Shown here: positions 41,292 through 53,212 of the stretch, one piece after another
Numbering within the stretch: position 1 is the stretch's first letter
Layout: each line of letters starts with the position of its first letter
Origin: Patiria pectinifera
Taxonomy: Eukaryota > Echinodermata > Asteroidea > Valvatida > Asterinidae
Direction of reading: 5' to 3'
Assembly (NCBI GenBank): GCA_029964075.1
Contig: CM057129.1
Location: forward strand, 20,203,430-20,267,429
DNA: 64,000 nucleotides
The notes under the pieces: generated by a model
What the model saw: only the letters and a program-made list of their open reading frames with translations
The model's database searches: none
Told to the model about the DNA's origin: nothing
Program-made: the position numbers and the translations under genes

Positions 41292-43353
41292 CTCAGTCAA
41301 GATGTATCACAAGGAGTGATTTTACAGTAGAGTGGCATGTCTGCTTCCAATTAATTTGACATTTTGATGGGAAAAGCAATGCTATTGTTCTGAGTACAAC
41401 AATAGACAATCTCGATCGAACACGTGGAATATGGTGTTGGGACGTTACGTTCCCGAGTATTTAGGCTTACTTCGTATATGTGTTCAATTTTAATTTAATA
41501 TGCCACCATTCGACTATCGTATAACGTCAGTCCTCCTTGCTGTATGATCTAACAGAATTAGGAGATGCCATCTCAGTTCCCGTATCGTTTTTGGTATAAG
41601 CCAATGATTTACTATTGATCGATTAATTGATAAGCATATGCCCTTTTCACTCATTTTGTGACATTTTTTTATAGGTTACTTATTTTAATTATAAATGCGA
41701 GTCATTGAATAAACCAATTGGATGATGTGGATGGACCCCAATAACGGAAAAAACTAATGAAGAAGTTAAATTCTTTATTCCCTCGAGTTAAAAGTCGATG
41801 ATTATGTTCATCCAACAACCATGTGTACTATTGGCTTTAAACTGCACTAATTGCATAGGGGTTCTCTTGGAGCATCCCAGCCCACAACATAACCCCCCCC
41901 CCCCAATATTTTGTAAAGACTGCCTTTTTCCATTCAAATGCCCTTTTTTAAACGGGCTTCCCCCCCCCCCCCAAATAATTTGTAAAGAGTGCCCAAGTGC
42001 CCTTTTCAAAAAAGAAGTGGTGCCCTTTTTTGTGGCATCTGCTGTTTTGGGTGCCTTTTTCAGAATTTTGCACATGTATCGCCCTGAAATGCACCATATA
42101 TTGGCCCTTTGTGTGCACAATTTTCGGTTTTGAACAGCGCCCCCATCGAAAGGTGGTACCAGGCCTCCCCCCCCCCCCACCCTGCTTTTTGATTTTACGG
42201 AGGCCAAGTGTTCGAAGAAAAAACCTGTCTACATAATTGTCGGTTTTGAACAGCGCCCACATCGAAAGGTCGTATTATTAATATTCAATAGTTAGTGAAC
42301 GATTCCTAAAAAGGCAAGAAACCTGTAAGTTAGCTGTAACATTGGAATGTTCATTTACTGTATAAATCTAGAAATCAGACAGAGAGCGTCACAGCCAACA
42401 GAATAAACCACATCAGCTCAAGTACAACTTCGTCTCTCACTGTCTTCATTTGTCTATACAACCTCACGGGTTATAATATTAACGTTCACAAAATACACTG
42501 TGAAAACTAGCTGTTTTCGTGTAATTGCACACGAAGGAATTTTGAGGTATACACAACTTTGGTGCTCGAACATCCAGCCGTTTGACTGCTTGTATATGCG
42601 GCATGTTTCTGTTCAGAAAAGTTGCCTCAAAAAGTCCGTTAGAATTGCCATGTGTGATTCTAGAGCGTGGGAGGGACCTGATCCAACAGTGAATTAATTG
42701 TCACATTATGAGATATGCATTTTATGCGGCACCAGTCGTCTGTTTACAGAAGTTGCTTAAAATTGTATGGCTTTATTCACCGCTGGAAATACGTATAGGC
42801 AAAGCAAATATCGACGCCGCGCTGGATGTAAACACATTATTTCCCCAACATTTCTCCGCCGGTATAAACGCAAGACATAATGTGGAATTATGTCCCAGAC
42901 CTTTGAGATATATACATCTAGCAAACATCACACATGGTTAACACTATATTTTAGAGATCTCCAGACGAAAGTTTACTTGAAACATTTCTTTGCAAAGAAA
43001 ATACGACAAAACGGAAATACATGTCAAATCGTCACAATTACAAAGTTTCAAATGAGTGAACATCGGTAGAAAGCCTGCCTTACAACAATGTCGTCTGGAC
43101 GATCCGACCTGCAGACATCTTTTCGACCCACGTGCTGTGTTAGGAAGATGTCTTAAGGCAATGATGGCGACTCTTTTTATCCAGTTCACTGTTTTTTTTA
43201 TCCAGTTCACTGTTTTTTATCCAGTTCACTGTTCCTAGTCTAATGGTGAAGTTTCTAAGCTGTTCTACTCAGCCACATGTACATGCAGAAAGAAGAATGG
43301 AGGAAGCCAGATATCCCCACCCAATCACTGCAAGGCAAAGACGACTCTTTAGT
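41292..43353. other. Intergenic with degenerate repeats
   Basis: No gene seen. At 41880-42275 there are poly-C runs, GTGCCCTTTT-type units and two copies of GTTTTGAACAGCGCCC followed by CATCGAAAGGT (near 42131 and 42243), probably remains of a dispersed element. At 43172-43230 TATCCAGTTCACTGTTTTT is repeated three times. Confidence 0.4.
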
Positions 43354-44292
43354 TCATGGTCTTTTGGTGACGTTACTCCTGTTTGTTTTGGTGACTTTAC
43401 TTCTATTTGGTATCAGGTACGGATCCCTACGCTCTATTTCGATGCTTTGTGGGGTCACACTCTTTCCTCCTCTCATCTCGCATCTATTTGTTTGAAGTGA
43501 AGACGACTCGTGTCTGGCAGATCTGTCACTTGGAGGTTTTCTTTGTGCATGTGTAGGCATCAAATCATTGAGAGGAATTTCAGAGTACTGATGCCCTTTT
43601 TGTTCGGTTGAAGTGGCTCCTGATTTGACGGTGTAAAAGTACACGGGAGATCCTGTTTTAGGAGGTGGGATAGAGGATGATGGTCGACGCGTAGGGAACC
43701 CATCGGGTCTTGGCTGAGGGTGAGGCCTTCTGATCTTGAGCAGGTAAAAGGCGATGGCAACTATGGCAACGAGGATTAGAAAAGCGACGATGCCACCAAT
43801 AATTGGCCCAAGTGGTGGGCCTTTTGTCTGTGGAACCAACAATATCACACTTAGTGATGAAGGCCCAGAGGAATGGAAACCTACATTACTTAATACCAAG
43901 CAGTAGTACTCCCCGCTGTCAGCTGAAGTTACATTGTTTATTTTCAGCCTATAGCTTTGCCCATCTTTAGTGCTGCTCAGAGACAGTGAATATTTCTCAC
44001 CATCAAATACATTCAAAATCCCGGAGCACAGGGTCAGTATTTTATGTTCACTGCTGCCCAAACGCTCCCTTGCCCAGTAAATTTTATCATGCTCCGTACA
44101 ATCAAGCTGATAGTTGGTTTGACAAGTCAATGTCGCAGTTCCACCCTTATAAACGGTCTGGTTCGTTGGTTTCACGCTGAGAGTCACTTTGGATGCGGAA
44201 GAGACTTGCAGTACAATGCACAGACAACATAAAATAGCTGCGACCATTGTGTCATGATCATACCTCCATGAGAACTGAGACTTACTGAACAT
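43354..44292 (-). CDS. Intronless V-type Ig transmembrane protein
   Basis: 312 residues from the first ATG; the ATG at 44247 (residue 16) puts the signal peptide, MVAAILCCLCIVLQVSSAS, right at the N-terminus and is preferred. The Ig domain (about residues 35-150) has ATLTCQTNYQLDC, KIYWARERLG and the DSGEYYCLV motif, with NQT and NVT glycosylation sites. A membrane segment (GGIVAFLILVAIVAIAFYLL) and a 120-residue cytoplasmic tail follow. The tail has a YSEIPL tyrosine motif close to, but not matching, an ITIM, since the -2 residue is His. The whole receptor is in one exon, unusual for Ig genes. A cell-surface recognition or adhesion role is likely; the ligand is unknown. Confidence 0.75.
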   Translation of the reverse strand: MFSKSQFSWRYDHDTMVAAILCCLCIVLQVSSASKVTLSVKPTNQTVYKGGTATLTCQTNYQLDCTEHDKIYWARERLGSSEHKILTLCSGILNVFDGEKYSLSLSSTKDGQSYRLKINNVTSADSGEYYCLVLSNVGFHSSGPSSLSVILLVPQTKGPPLGPIIGGIVAFLILVAIVAIAFYLLKIRRPHPQPRPDGFPTRRPSSSIPPPKTGSPVYFYTVKSGATSTEQKGHQYSEIPLNDLMPTHAQRKPPSDRSARHESSSLQTNRCEMRGGKSVTPQSIEIERRDPYLIPNRSKVTKTNRSNVTKRP

Positions 44293-45449
44293 ATTGGTTC
44301 TTTTTTTAAACGAACGAAATCAAAACAATTACAGAACGCATGTTTGTTACCACATCCATTACAACCTGCTATATATAATTCATGAAAGAAATTAAAACCT
44401 GGCTGTGCCAACTACATGAATGAATAAGAGGAAGTAATGCACTATACACATACATGTACTCCAATCTATCAAAGTAAACAGAAAGGCTTTCCGTTTATAT
44501 TAATTTTCAAACTGTGGATGTTATCATACTTGCAATTGAAAAACTGCATTTATCTACATGTATACATACCGAAATAGGACTATCGAAATGTATAATACAA
44601 GTTTTTAATGTTTCATAGGGATCTTAAACGTGCAGCACAGTATGTACAATTGTTTCTATAAACACAACTCCGAGAGGTAATTTTATTTCAATTCAATAAA
44701 ATTCAATTCTCTAATTAAAAGATACAAACTAAAAGTAAGAAAGGTCTTTATTCAAACAATTGACTCTGGGATATTTACCCTGTTTACTAAACAATCGCAA
44801 GTTTAATTATGTACAAGAAAATGTTTCTTGATTATACTCAAATACGAGTAAAATTGTACTTTACATAAAACACTCTGCCGCGATTGTAATAAAAAATAGA
44901 TAAAGTGATGTGATATATAACTTCAAGTGTGTGCAGGAAATGGAGTATTTCATAATTATTTTCCATTTCAAATCCAAGTGTAACGTTCTTTTAAATCACT
45001 TACCGAAGTCGTAAGAAATATACGAACAAGTGCATATAACCATAAATCGGGGTAATATACACAGTGGGGGTAACACCGGGGGCAGGGGGGGGGCACGTGC
45101 CCCAAGCGGATATTCGGCCCCCCGGGGGGAGGGGTGCCCCAAGCGGATATTCGGCCCCGGCCCACCCCTTTTTTCCAGCCTATACCATTATTGTTGTATA
45201 TTCTGTTGATTTTGATTGGCCACTATTATAATTGCGATATGTGGAAATAATTCAGATCCATCATAAATCATATTATGATAGGATATTATGAGACAATAGG
45301 TACACTCATACAGTGGTGTACACAGGTTCAATAAGAAACAAGTGTGCTTTGTTTAGGAAATACGGGAGCAACCTCGTAAAGAAAAATGAACTTTTTGAAT
45401 ATGACAAAAACATTAGCCAACAAATTTTGCCCCAACCCTCACTAAAAGG
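44293..45449. other. Intergenic, no gene seen
   Basis: AT-rich; a G-rich stretch at 45064-45175 contains two copies of GTGCCCCAAGCGGATATTCG (near 45096 and 45136). Confidence 0.4.
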
Positions 45450-45741
45450 GGAGTCAGGTTGGCGCATCGGTACTTTCCTCGCCTTCCACCGCTGTGACCC
45501 GGGTTTGAATCCCGCCTGGGCCAAAATGTGGATTGGGTTTTCAGTCCCTGCCTGATTCCGAGGGTTTTCCCCAGAATATTCTTCTGGGCTTTTCCTCCCA
45601 CCTCTAAAGCTGTAATTTCTTCTCATTGTCTTCTCTCTACAGGTTTCTTCAGGCTTGCGAGCTACAGTGCCTAGGGCGCTTTTGAGGAATCCTTGGTTTC
45701 ATTACCAGAAATGATTAATAATAAACATAATAATAATAATG
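45450..45741 (+). mobile_element. tRNA-derived SINE
   Basis: A tRNA-like head (45450-45523) has an A-box-like TTGGCGCATCGG and a B-box GGGTTTGAATCCCG. A body with TTTTCAGTCCCTGCCTGATT follows, then a simple AATAAT tail at about 45714-45741. The tRNA part lacks a proper cloverleaf end, so it is a SINE rather than a tRNA gene. Confidence 0.75.
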
Positions 45742-45766
45742 AAAGAAAAATAGACGACAGTATATA

Positions 45767-46459
45767 GGGTGAGTAAAAACAAAAGGAAACCCAAATGGCG
45801 CCCCCGTTTTTTGAAGAAGTTCTGCATGTATCGCTTTCAAGACCTTAGATGTAATAGTCCAAGTAATTCTTTTAATAAAACAATCATTCAAATCGCTCGT
45901 GTACTTTTCCAGTTATGGACTTTTAAACGTAAGCACAGTTTTATAAGTTACAGTTGATCACAATGAAGGTACCGGGGTAAGTGATATTTTAGCAAAACGA
46001 AGACAATTAACATATAAAAATAACACATCAGAAAACTATCATAACCATGATAGCTGGCACTTATCATCACCTTTATTAAACATTCTGCTTCTGTGAAAAC
46101 AACATGCTTTATAATGTCAAGAGTTTATAGTCTTGCCCTGCCTTCTACTTGGCTACCCCGGAGACTTATGCGATTATTCTGATATCGTTTTCATGCGATA
46201 TGGTTTCTGGTTTCATTTTACCTAAATATCACTTACTTTAAATGTCATCTGTGGATCGACACATTTATAAAACTGGTTTTTTTTTTGTTCAAAATTTCAT
46301 AACTGGAAAAGTACATTAGTGATTTGAATGATTCTTCTCCTGAAAGAAAGCTTATTAATTGTACTTTCACGTCCTTGATCTGGAAAGTGCTACATGCGAA
46401 CTTCTATAGAAGATAGGAGGCGTCATTTTGGGTTTCCTTTTTTTTCTTTTGACTCACCC
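45767..46459. mobile_element. Inverted-repeat element, arms about 160 bp
   Basis: Left arm from GGGTGAGTAAAAACAAAAGG through ATCATTCAAATC and GTACTTTTCCAGTTATGG (to about 45930); right arm is its inverse (about 46290-46459). Arms differ at many sites. Non-coding; a target duplication is not clear. Confidence 0.65.
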
Positions 46460-46933
46460 TGTTCATTTTTGCTAAATCACGTAGGCCTACGCACACAAAC
46501 TCCAACGACTGACAAGCTCTGTGTGATAACACTTCAAACATTCTCCTAAAATCGTGCTGATTAACGATTCCGAATACTCATCAGACGCATTCAATTTCCC
46601 CTATCGTCAAAATAAGTTGCAACAAAAACAAACACCCCAAGAAACAGATGCCTATAGTACATGTATAACGACATTACGACGACTTTTAAGTTTACTGTTC
46701 CTGGTCTAGTTTCTTATCACCTGTTCAGTTTCAAAGAGGAAGACAAATGGGAGAACCGTGCGGACAACTTTTCCCGCCCAGATGCACGACAAGGCCAAGA
46801 TCTTTACGCGGCTTAAAGACTCTTCATCAGTTTTGATTTACTGTGTTCATAATGGTGACGTAATTATTTGGCATCAAGTACGGATCTCACTTTCTCCTTG
46901 CATGCTTTGTGGGGTCGCATTCTGCCCTCTATC
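46460..46933. other. Intergenic, no gene seen
   Basis: No reliable coding sequence or repeat. Confidence 0.35.
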
Positions 46934-48019
46934 TCATCTCGTCAAACCTTTCAAGCAAAGACTCATGTCTGGCAGATCTGTCATTTTGAGGTTCTCTACC
47001 AGCGACACTCGCTGTTCTTGAGTAGGCATCAGATCATGAGGTGTTTCGGAGAAATGATCGACTGGTTCCGTTCGAGTGGTTCCATTTGATGGGGCCCTGA
47101 ATCGATAGTGTGAAAGTACACGGGAGATCCTGGGATTGAGGATGAGGATCGAAACGTAGGGAATCCGCCCACCGGATCTTGGCTCAGTACGGACCGAGGG
47201 AGGGCTTCTTGCCGAGTAGGTAGACGGCAATGGCAACAATAGCTACAAGGATTAGAAGGTTGATGGTGGCACCACTTGGCCAGAGATGATGCGTGTTATC
47301 AGTGATGATCCGTGTTGGGCGTAGAGTTGAAGTGAAAGGATGTTGCCTCGGCTTGCATGTGCTGTGCTGGCCAAATCGGTCCACAGTTCGTCCGAACTGG
47401 TGGAACCAAACATATCTGGTGCCAATGACTCAACTGCTCACAGTATTTGGCATATGTGACCACACATCTTATTTAACTTGCGTTGTCTGAGGCCAGGAGT
47501 GGAGAGATGATCATGTCGATTTGCAAACTTCGCCAATCTGTCCATGGTGTTGATGGTTGTATCCCTTGAAGTGCCATGTTATCGTAGATGAATGTGGCTG
47601 AGGGTCAAGTTCACGGCGAATCTCCTTCGCCACCCTCAACAAATACTTCACCTTGACTTCTTACTCTGGGCGTCTGACACATATTGAGTCACAGTTAGTG
47701 ATGTATAGGTCCAGCCCAGCAGTACTCCCCACTAGCTGAAGTTACATTGTTTATTTCCAGCCTGCATATCGCCTTTCAGATACAATTAATATTTCATGAC
47801 ATCGGATGATTTGTAACGTACAGAGCAGAGAGTCAGTAATGCGTTATCGTCACTACCTATTGAAGTCTGTCCAGTAATATCTTTCTGACAAAAAAGCTGG
47901 AAGTCGGTTTGACACGAGAATATCGCAGTTCCACCCTCAGCCACATTTTTCTCCCGTGGGCGAACAGAAAGCTCAGGTTTTGATGCGGAAGACGTTAATA
48001 TGTAGTAACATGCACACAA
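46934..48019 (-). pseudogene. Decayed copy of the V-type Ig transmembrane gene
   Basis: Pieces in different frames match the gene at 43354-44292 in order. An Ig segment at 47786-48019 has SASKPELSVRP, GGTAIFSCQTDFQLFCQ and LLTLCS; the last part of the domain remains near 47700-47760; a membrane segment ILVAIVAIAVYLL is near 47220-47290; and tail pieces with LMPTQEQR lie at 46934-47180. Several frame changes and an inserted segment around 47290-47640 disable it. Same strand, about 3 kb apart: a tandem duplicate. Confidence 0.7.
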
Positions 48020-49349
48020 AGATTGAGACTACATCAATTAAGAGCCATTGTCTCTGATCAAACCAGTGGGAAATCGGTTTGAATCGCGTGCTGACATGAA
48101 TGTCACAATTATAGTTACGTTCTGGTAGAAACGTGGATTTTCCCACGCAACTGTTTTTGTACAATTTTTGTAGCAATTAATTTCCGTAAAACAAAGCAAC
48201 TTGGTCTTCGTAACACATTGAGGTGCCTGAAAGAAGGTTGTAAGGGCGGAAAAAAGGTCAAATTCGGATTTTTCGGGTAATCGATATAGAACTTGGAAAT
48301 ATCTTTTGCTCGCAGCTTCTCAGCTCTAAGCCATCGACGGCCTTGGTGAATTAAAAGGCTAAGGATACGACGGGAATCCATGCGGTCATGCAATGGCGGT
48401 ATATAAAATCCCCATTCTTTAAGGCAAGCACATGTAGAGTTGAGTTCCACGTATGGGAACGATCGAGGTCGGCAGCATCTTCAAGGTTGCAGGCCAGTAA
48501 ATCGGTCCAATATCGCTGGCGCCGGCCAAATCACGAATTGCATGCCCTCAAATTCTTCGTTAATTGAGCATATTGTGGACCATGAACTTGAGGCTTTGCA
48601 AAAAAATATGGGTGGAAGCATGAACACAGTAAGGCTGTGAGCTTGAAGTTCTGTGCAATTTGGATGAATTTGGAGCCCTAACAGCGCTCTATTTTGCAAT
48701 GGAGTGTAGGCGTCTTTTTTTCAAAATGGCGATGAGCTTCAGGACCATTTTAAAGTGGAGATCATCTTCGGATGGAAATTTCTCCTAAAAGTCATCGGTT
48801 AACCCCCCGAAAATGAAAAAGAAAATGAAAGATGAAAAATGAAAATTAGCTTTAAATTTAATGTGTGTCTCGAATACCTTGGAGAGTTGTATTTCTCTAG
48901 AATTTTTGAAGTGGGGGCATTTATCATTGGTGTCTATTTACTTAAAAGTGGTCTGCATGCCACCTTGATGTCTTACTAAAAATGGAGATCAATGCTTGAT
49001 ACACTTGCATTCACCATTAAGCCGCGCAAGCATGCTCTATTTAAACAGCGCCCTCTGTCTCGTCACATTATCGTATCTGTAATTGGCACGCCACCAAGTC
49101 CTGTTCGCGAATGGTGTGGATTTGTGATTGGGAACACGGTTTACGTACATTGTGTACATCTCGCTCGCTCAACCAGCCGGTTCGCCGAATTGCATCGTAG
49201 CTCCGCTCCATGATTGCATTGACCTGAGAAATGACAAAATGATGAGGAAATACAATGCAACACTGCAATACATAAATACACTGTAGCTACCGCATGAGCT
49301 GAGACGTGAGACTGAGATTCTGCCTTGGATCATCCATAGAGCAAGGAAT
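48020..49349. other. Region upstream of the PARP6/8 gene, no other gene seen
   Basis: Should contain the PARP6/8 promoter. An in-frame TAG shortly upstream of 49350 supports that ATG. No CpG-rich block is obvious. Confidence 0.4.
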
Positions 49350-49443
49350 ATGGAGAATATGTCTTGGAGAAGGGAATTATTGTCCCGCGATATTGAGTCT
49401 GTGATCGATGTCTGTGTGAACGATCCGGCGTGTCCTTTCAAAA
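49350..49443 (+). CDS. PARP6/8: PARP6/PARP8 orthologue, exon 1
   Basis: Codes for the N-terminus: MENMSWRRELLSRDIESVID and on to CPFK, with the pattern of the PARP8 N-terminal helix. Ends at GTAAGA in phase 1. The family are mono-ADP-ribosyltransferases; the catalytic domain lies beyond the right edge of the window. All eight exons found here join without a phase error. Confidence 0.75.
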
Positions 49444-50234
49444 GTAAGACGTCAAACTGGACGTGGCAAAATTGCAAAAGTGTGCTTTGTTTGTTGCTTT
49501 TTCCTCAATCAAGGCCTCAAGTTTAGGAAACATTCCCATATCTGGCCATCACAAATTTTCCCTTCAGTGTCAGTGACTTATCAGCCATCAGAAAGTGATA
49601 ATATTATAAATTAAGTATGTCCTAAAAAGTCAAAATAATAGCAGGGAAAATATTGAAGTAGGGCCTAGGCGCTATGCCTGTCATGCCTGTGCCTATTTAC
49701 TAAGAAAACACTGACTTTGTCTTGGAATAGTCAGACCAGTCTGTGCACAGGGTGACAAGTGATGGCCAGATATGGGAATCTTTCCCAAGTTTATTACATA
49801 AAAATGACAGCTCTGGCCTATATCTGCACTGTTTACCCCTAGAAATATGAAGCTAATTGTTACACAATCGTGTAAAAAGCCGACATAGGCATGATAGGCA
49901 ATACAATGTCTGATCACTTGGCATTTCGCGTAGGATAGTGTCCTGATCAAAATAGCACTTAATTTTAGTGCTTTTTGGGTACTAATCGTGTAGTTTATAG
50001 GACACCTCCATTTGTAACTTGTTCCGTTCAAAAGTGACTGTAGCAAAAATGGAACGAATGTTGCAGCCTAGCCTAGGTTTGACGACGACGTCTTACGACT
50101 GAACGTAGGGAGGTAAGGGAGCTCATCCACCTGGGCTAGTGCAACCTAGACCTGTGAACGTGGCATGCAAACAGGTAAACACGCCACATTCACGGGTAGT
50201 TTACAAGCCACATTCACGGGTCTAGTTCAGTTGA

Positions 50235-50460
50235 AACCTGACGCCACTTCAGCGGTTGTGTACAAAGTCTATGGAGAGTCAAGAAAATTTTCTCAGTATT
50301 TCCTAACAAAATTGAAATGTTTTTCAGTCCCAGATTTATGTCTTATCATCGTTTTTACAATGACTGATCTTCATTGAGATGATAATGAAGAAAAAAAGCA
50401 GCGTCAGGTTGCAAAAGAACAAAGCAGCATCAGGTTTATGAAAAAAGCAGCGTCAGGTTG
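50235..50460 (+). repeat. Third copy of the 2440-2690 repeat family, PARP6/8 intron 1
   Basis: Shares AACCTGACGCCACTTCAGCG, GTTGTGTACAAAGTCTATGG and AGAGTCA with the copies at 2515 and 7412. It is followed by three short AGCAGCGTCAGGTT-type units. Just upstream, CCACATTCACGGGT is repeated (50183 and 50209). Confidence 0.6.
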
Positions 50461-51000
50461 ACGATCATGAAGTTACGGGCCTCAGCGCTGAGTACTGTAG
50501 GACCTTTCCAGTATTTGGATGGTTTCAGTGCTAATTGGAAATAAGTCCATCATCCTATAGACAAGGGCGTCAATCGCTCCTCAGAAGTGGGGGAGGGACA
50601 TATCTTGATCAGAAGTCATGCGAGTGCGAAGCGCGAAGCCCTAACGGCATAGGGTCAAGGAGCCGCTAAAGGGCCCTGAAAAATGTTGGATTCTAGACGC
50701 TCTGTGGTGCATTCTGAGACCACTTTTTCTGACCACTTGTAACCAATTTTTTTTTAGCAAAAGGTCATTATTTAAACATAATTTTTGAATTTGACTTATT
50801 GAATCAGATATTCTGAGCTATGGAATCAACTGTGGGCTACAATTTATATTCTGGAACAGAAAAAGTGGGGGACAAACAAGATGATATCCTCCTTCCCCCC
50901 CTCCCCCCCCCTTCAGTTTAAAAAGTGGGGGGGGGGGGGGTACAGAAATGGCAACTCTTAAGACACGATCAATTACTTATTCTTTTAAATTTTCTTTCAG

Positions 51001-51093
51001 ATTTCGAGCATGGCAAAAATTCCTTCAGTTTCGTTCTGAACATCAATGGAGAACTGTCAGCTTATACCTTCAATGTCACAGAAGATTACCCAG
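51001..51093 (+). CDS. PARP6/8: PARP6/PARP8 orthologue, exon 2
   Basis: TTTCTTTCAG acceptor, donor CAG|GTTTGT. Codes for FEHGKNSFSFVLNINGELSA and YTFNVTEDYP, matching the beta-rich N-terminal (RWD-like) region of PARP8. Confidence 0.85.
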
Positions 51094-52053
51094 GTTTGTG
51101 TTGACTGGCTTTTTTTCACAACTGGGCAATTTCTTGGATTTATAAACCTCAATGTTAAAACTTAAAACAATTCAAATGCCTCAAATGAAACATCGTTTTG
51201 AAGCTCATTATATATATGCATTTTATTGAATGTAGTTTGTTTCTCACAACGTTCAATTCAGCTGTTGCTTTTAACTGAAGAATTAATAAGTAAGTACCAC
51301 CCCCCACCCCCCCCCCCAAAAAAAATTGGTCTGAGTACATACATACACGTACACATGTACGTCGGACACTATGATATTTCGAGCCGATTTCTCCTACAGC
51401 CAAAAAAGTTTGATGAATAATTTCATTTTTTTCATAAATCACTGTAGTTTAATGATACGGTTTATCACAATTACAATTAAGATCCACTTTAGGATTATAA
51501 CTTTTCTTATGCACACTGTTGAATTGTCCAACATGTAGGCTTACATACGTCAAACAACCTGCCATAGAACTGCCCAACAGTGAAGTATTTTCATAACACA
51601 CTGTCACTTCAGGAGTATTGTGATTATTTTATCTCTGAAATTTGTCCAATACAATGTTTGTACATATTAATGTATTGAAGTTCATAATCTTGACATCTCA
51701 TCAAGTATTTGTCTTGAACAAAAAAACTTCAAACAGCGTCCGCAGGTCAAGCATCAATGATGTCACCCCCCCCCTTTGATTTTCATTTTTTTTTCCCATT
51801 CATGTCCAGTGAATTCTTACTGAGGTAGTTCTTATTGCTTTATTCCCCTTTAGGACAAAATTCAAGCGACACTCTTGGTGCAATAATATCTTTTCAGAGC
51901 CACAGTGTAAACATGGTAAAGGCCAAAAGTTTCTAAAGGTTAAAGGTTATTATAGTTCCGGTACACGTCACTTTTTTAGGGTCACATTGAAAGTGAAAAT
52001 TATACTGATCACACTTTTCCGGGTATTGTTTTTCATTTTCAATTTTACAACAG

Positions 52054-52143
52054 ATAACAGTGCACTGACTTGCCTTAACTTCCCTGACAAACCTGAATTC
52101 ATTCAGGAACGAATCCCGATCGTGTTCAGGAGGATGGCTCATG
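52054..52143 (+). CDS. PARP6/8: PARP6/PARP8 orthologue, exon 3
   Basis: TTTTACAACAG acceptor, donor ATG|GTGGGT. Codes for DNSALTCLNFPDKPEFIQER followed by IPIVFRRMAH; the IPVIFHR-like stretch is typical of PARP8. Confidence 0.85.
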
Positions 52144-52847
52144 GTGGGTATATTTTTAACTCGTTAGATTTGGACTTTCAATTTTTTAGGCCTCAATTTA
52201 TAACAACTATTTCTTTGCTTTTTAAATGACATAGGCAAGTTTTCTTGCATTCAGTTTAGTAGTCATGATGTCACAAGTCGTCCAGTGACGTCTACCTGTA
52301 CTACACCACTGTCTTCCTGCAGCTTTTAGACGGCATTGAGTGTTACAGTTCTATGAAAATATGTGAGGCAGAACTGGGGTAGAAATGAGGGTATGCAGGT
52401 ATTGTGAATGAGAATAAAATTCTCATTATAATACTGTTAGTTGTACTTCAATCGGACAAACAGTTGACAAGTTATGGCTGGTTAAAGTTCACGTTTATCG
52501 ACATGACAACAAAAAGTTAAATGCTGAGAAAAAGGCCTTTGAAATTTCGAGTTTTGTTTTCGTTGAAATTAAAGATGGCAGTTGGTTTTACACTATTTCT
52601 TAATAGGTGTAGCAGACATAAGAGATTACAAATATCAATGAGTCTGAAAATCAAGAAAAAAAATCACTCCTATTTGGTTTATTGCATTTTTCTCTACTTT
52701 GGCCTGTGCCCAGTTTCGTCTCATTTTGCCAGAACGCCTAACATATAGGAAGAAAAAACCCTGAATTTAGATGTCTTTGCCGCAGAAGTCCCTTGTACCA
52801 TTGGTACATTGCATGTACGTCAGATTTGAAATGATCATCGGCAAAAT

Positions 52848-53040
52848 CGGTGGTCTAGTTGGTAGATGTCTGCATTAGTAAGCAGGGGGTTGTGGGTTCG
52901 AGTCCCAACTGCCTTCAGCTTGTGAATTTTTCTCGCAAGTTCCCGGACAACACTGAGTTTACAGAGACTGTGAAATCACGCCGGTGAAGGGAAAAACCCA
53001 ATCAGGAATATGTCAAATGTGCTGTCAATACTTGTTATCA
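52848..53040 (+). mobile_element. tRNA-derived SINE in PARP6/8 intron 3
   Basis: The tRNA-like head has an A-box GGTCTAGTTGGTAGA and a B-box GGGTTCGAGTCCC; the body contains GGGAAAAACCCAATCAGG, resembling the inverse of part of the SINE at 45450. The end is approximate. Confidence 0.65.
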
Positions 53041-53090
53041 GATAGACTCATGTGATTTGTGAATGGGCCTTTTTTTATCCTGTCTGACAG

Positions 53091-53212
53091 AGCATTGGAA
53101 ACCCCTTGATGTGTGCTTACCTGACATCAGTAGCATCCAGGATAAGGGCGGGGGTGATGCCAGTAAATTGAACAGCCACAGTCTGATGGTGATTGATGAC
53201 GAGCAGCCTCCA
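53091..53212 (+). CDS. PARP6/8: PARP6/PARP8 orthologue, exon 4
   Basis: CTGACAG acceptor, donor CCA|GTAAGT. Codes for EHWKPLDVCLPDISSIQDKG and a linker ending MVIDDEQPP. Less conserved than its neighbours; identity rests on phase and order. Confidence 0.75.

Noticed and set aside
41798-42262. Open frames through poly-C/poly-G stretches
   Set aside because: Low-complexity composition, frames on both strands, no domain; remains of a dispersed repeat.
52848-52915. Possible tRNA gene with good B-box
   Set aside because: Poor acceptor stem pairing and a SINE-like body downstream; called a tRNA-derived SINE. The same holds for 45450-45523.
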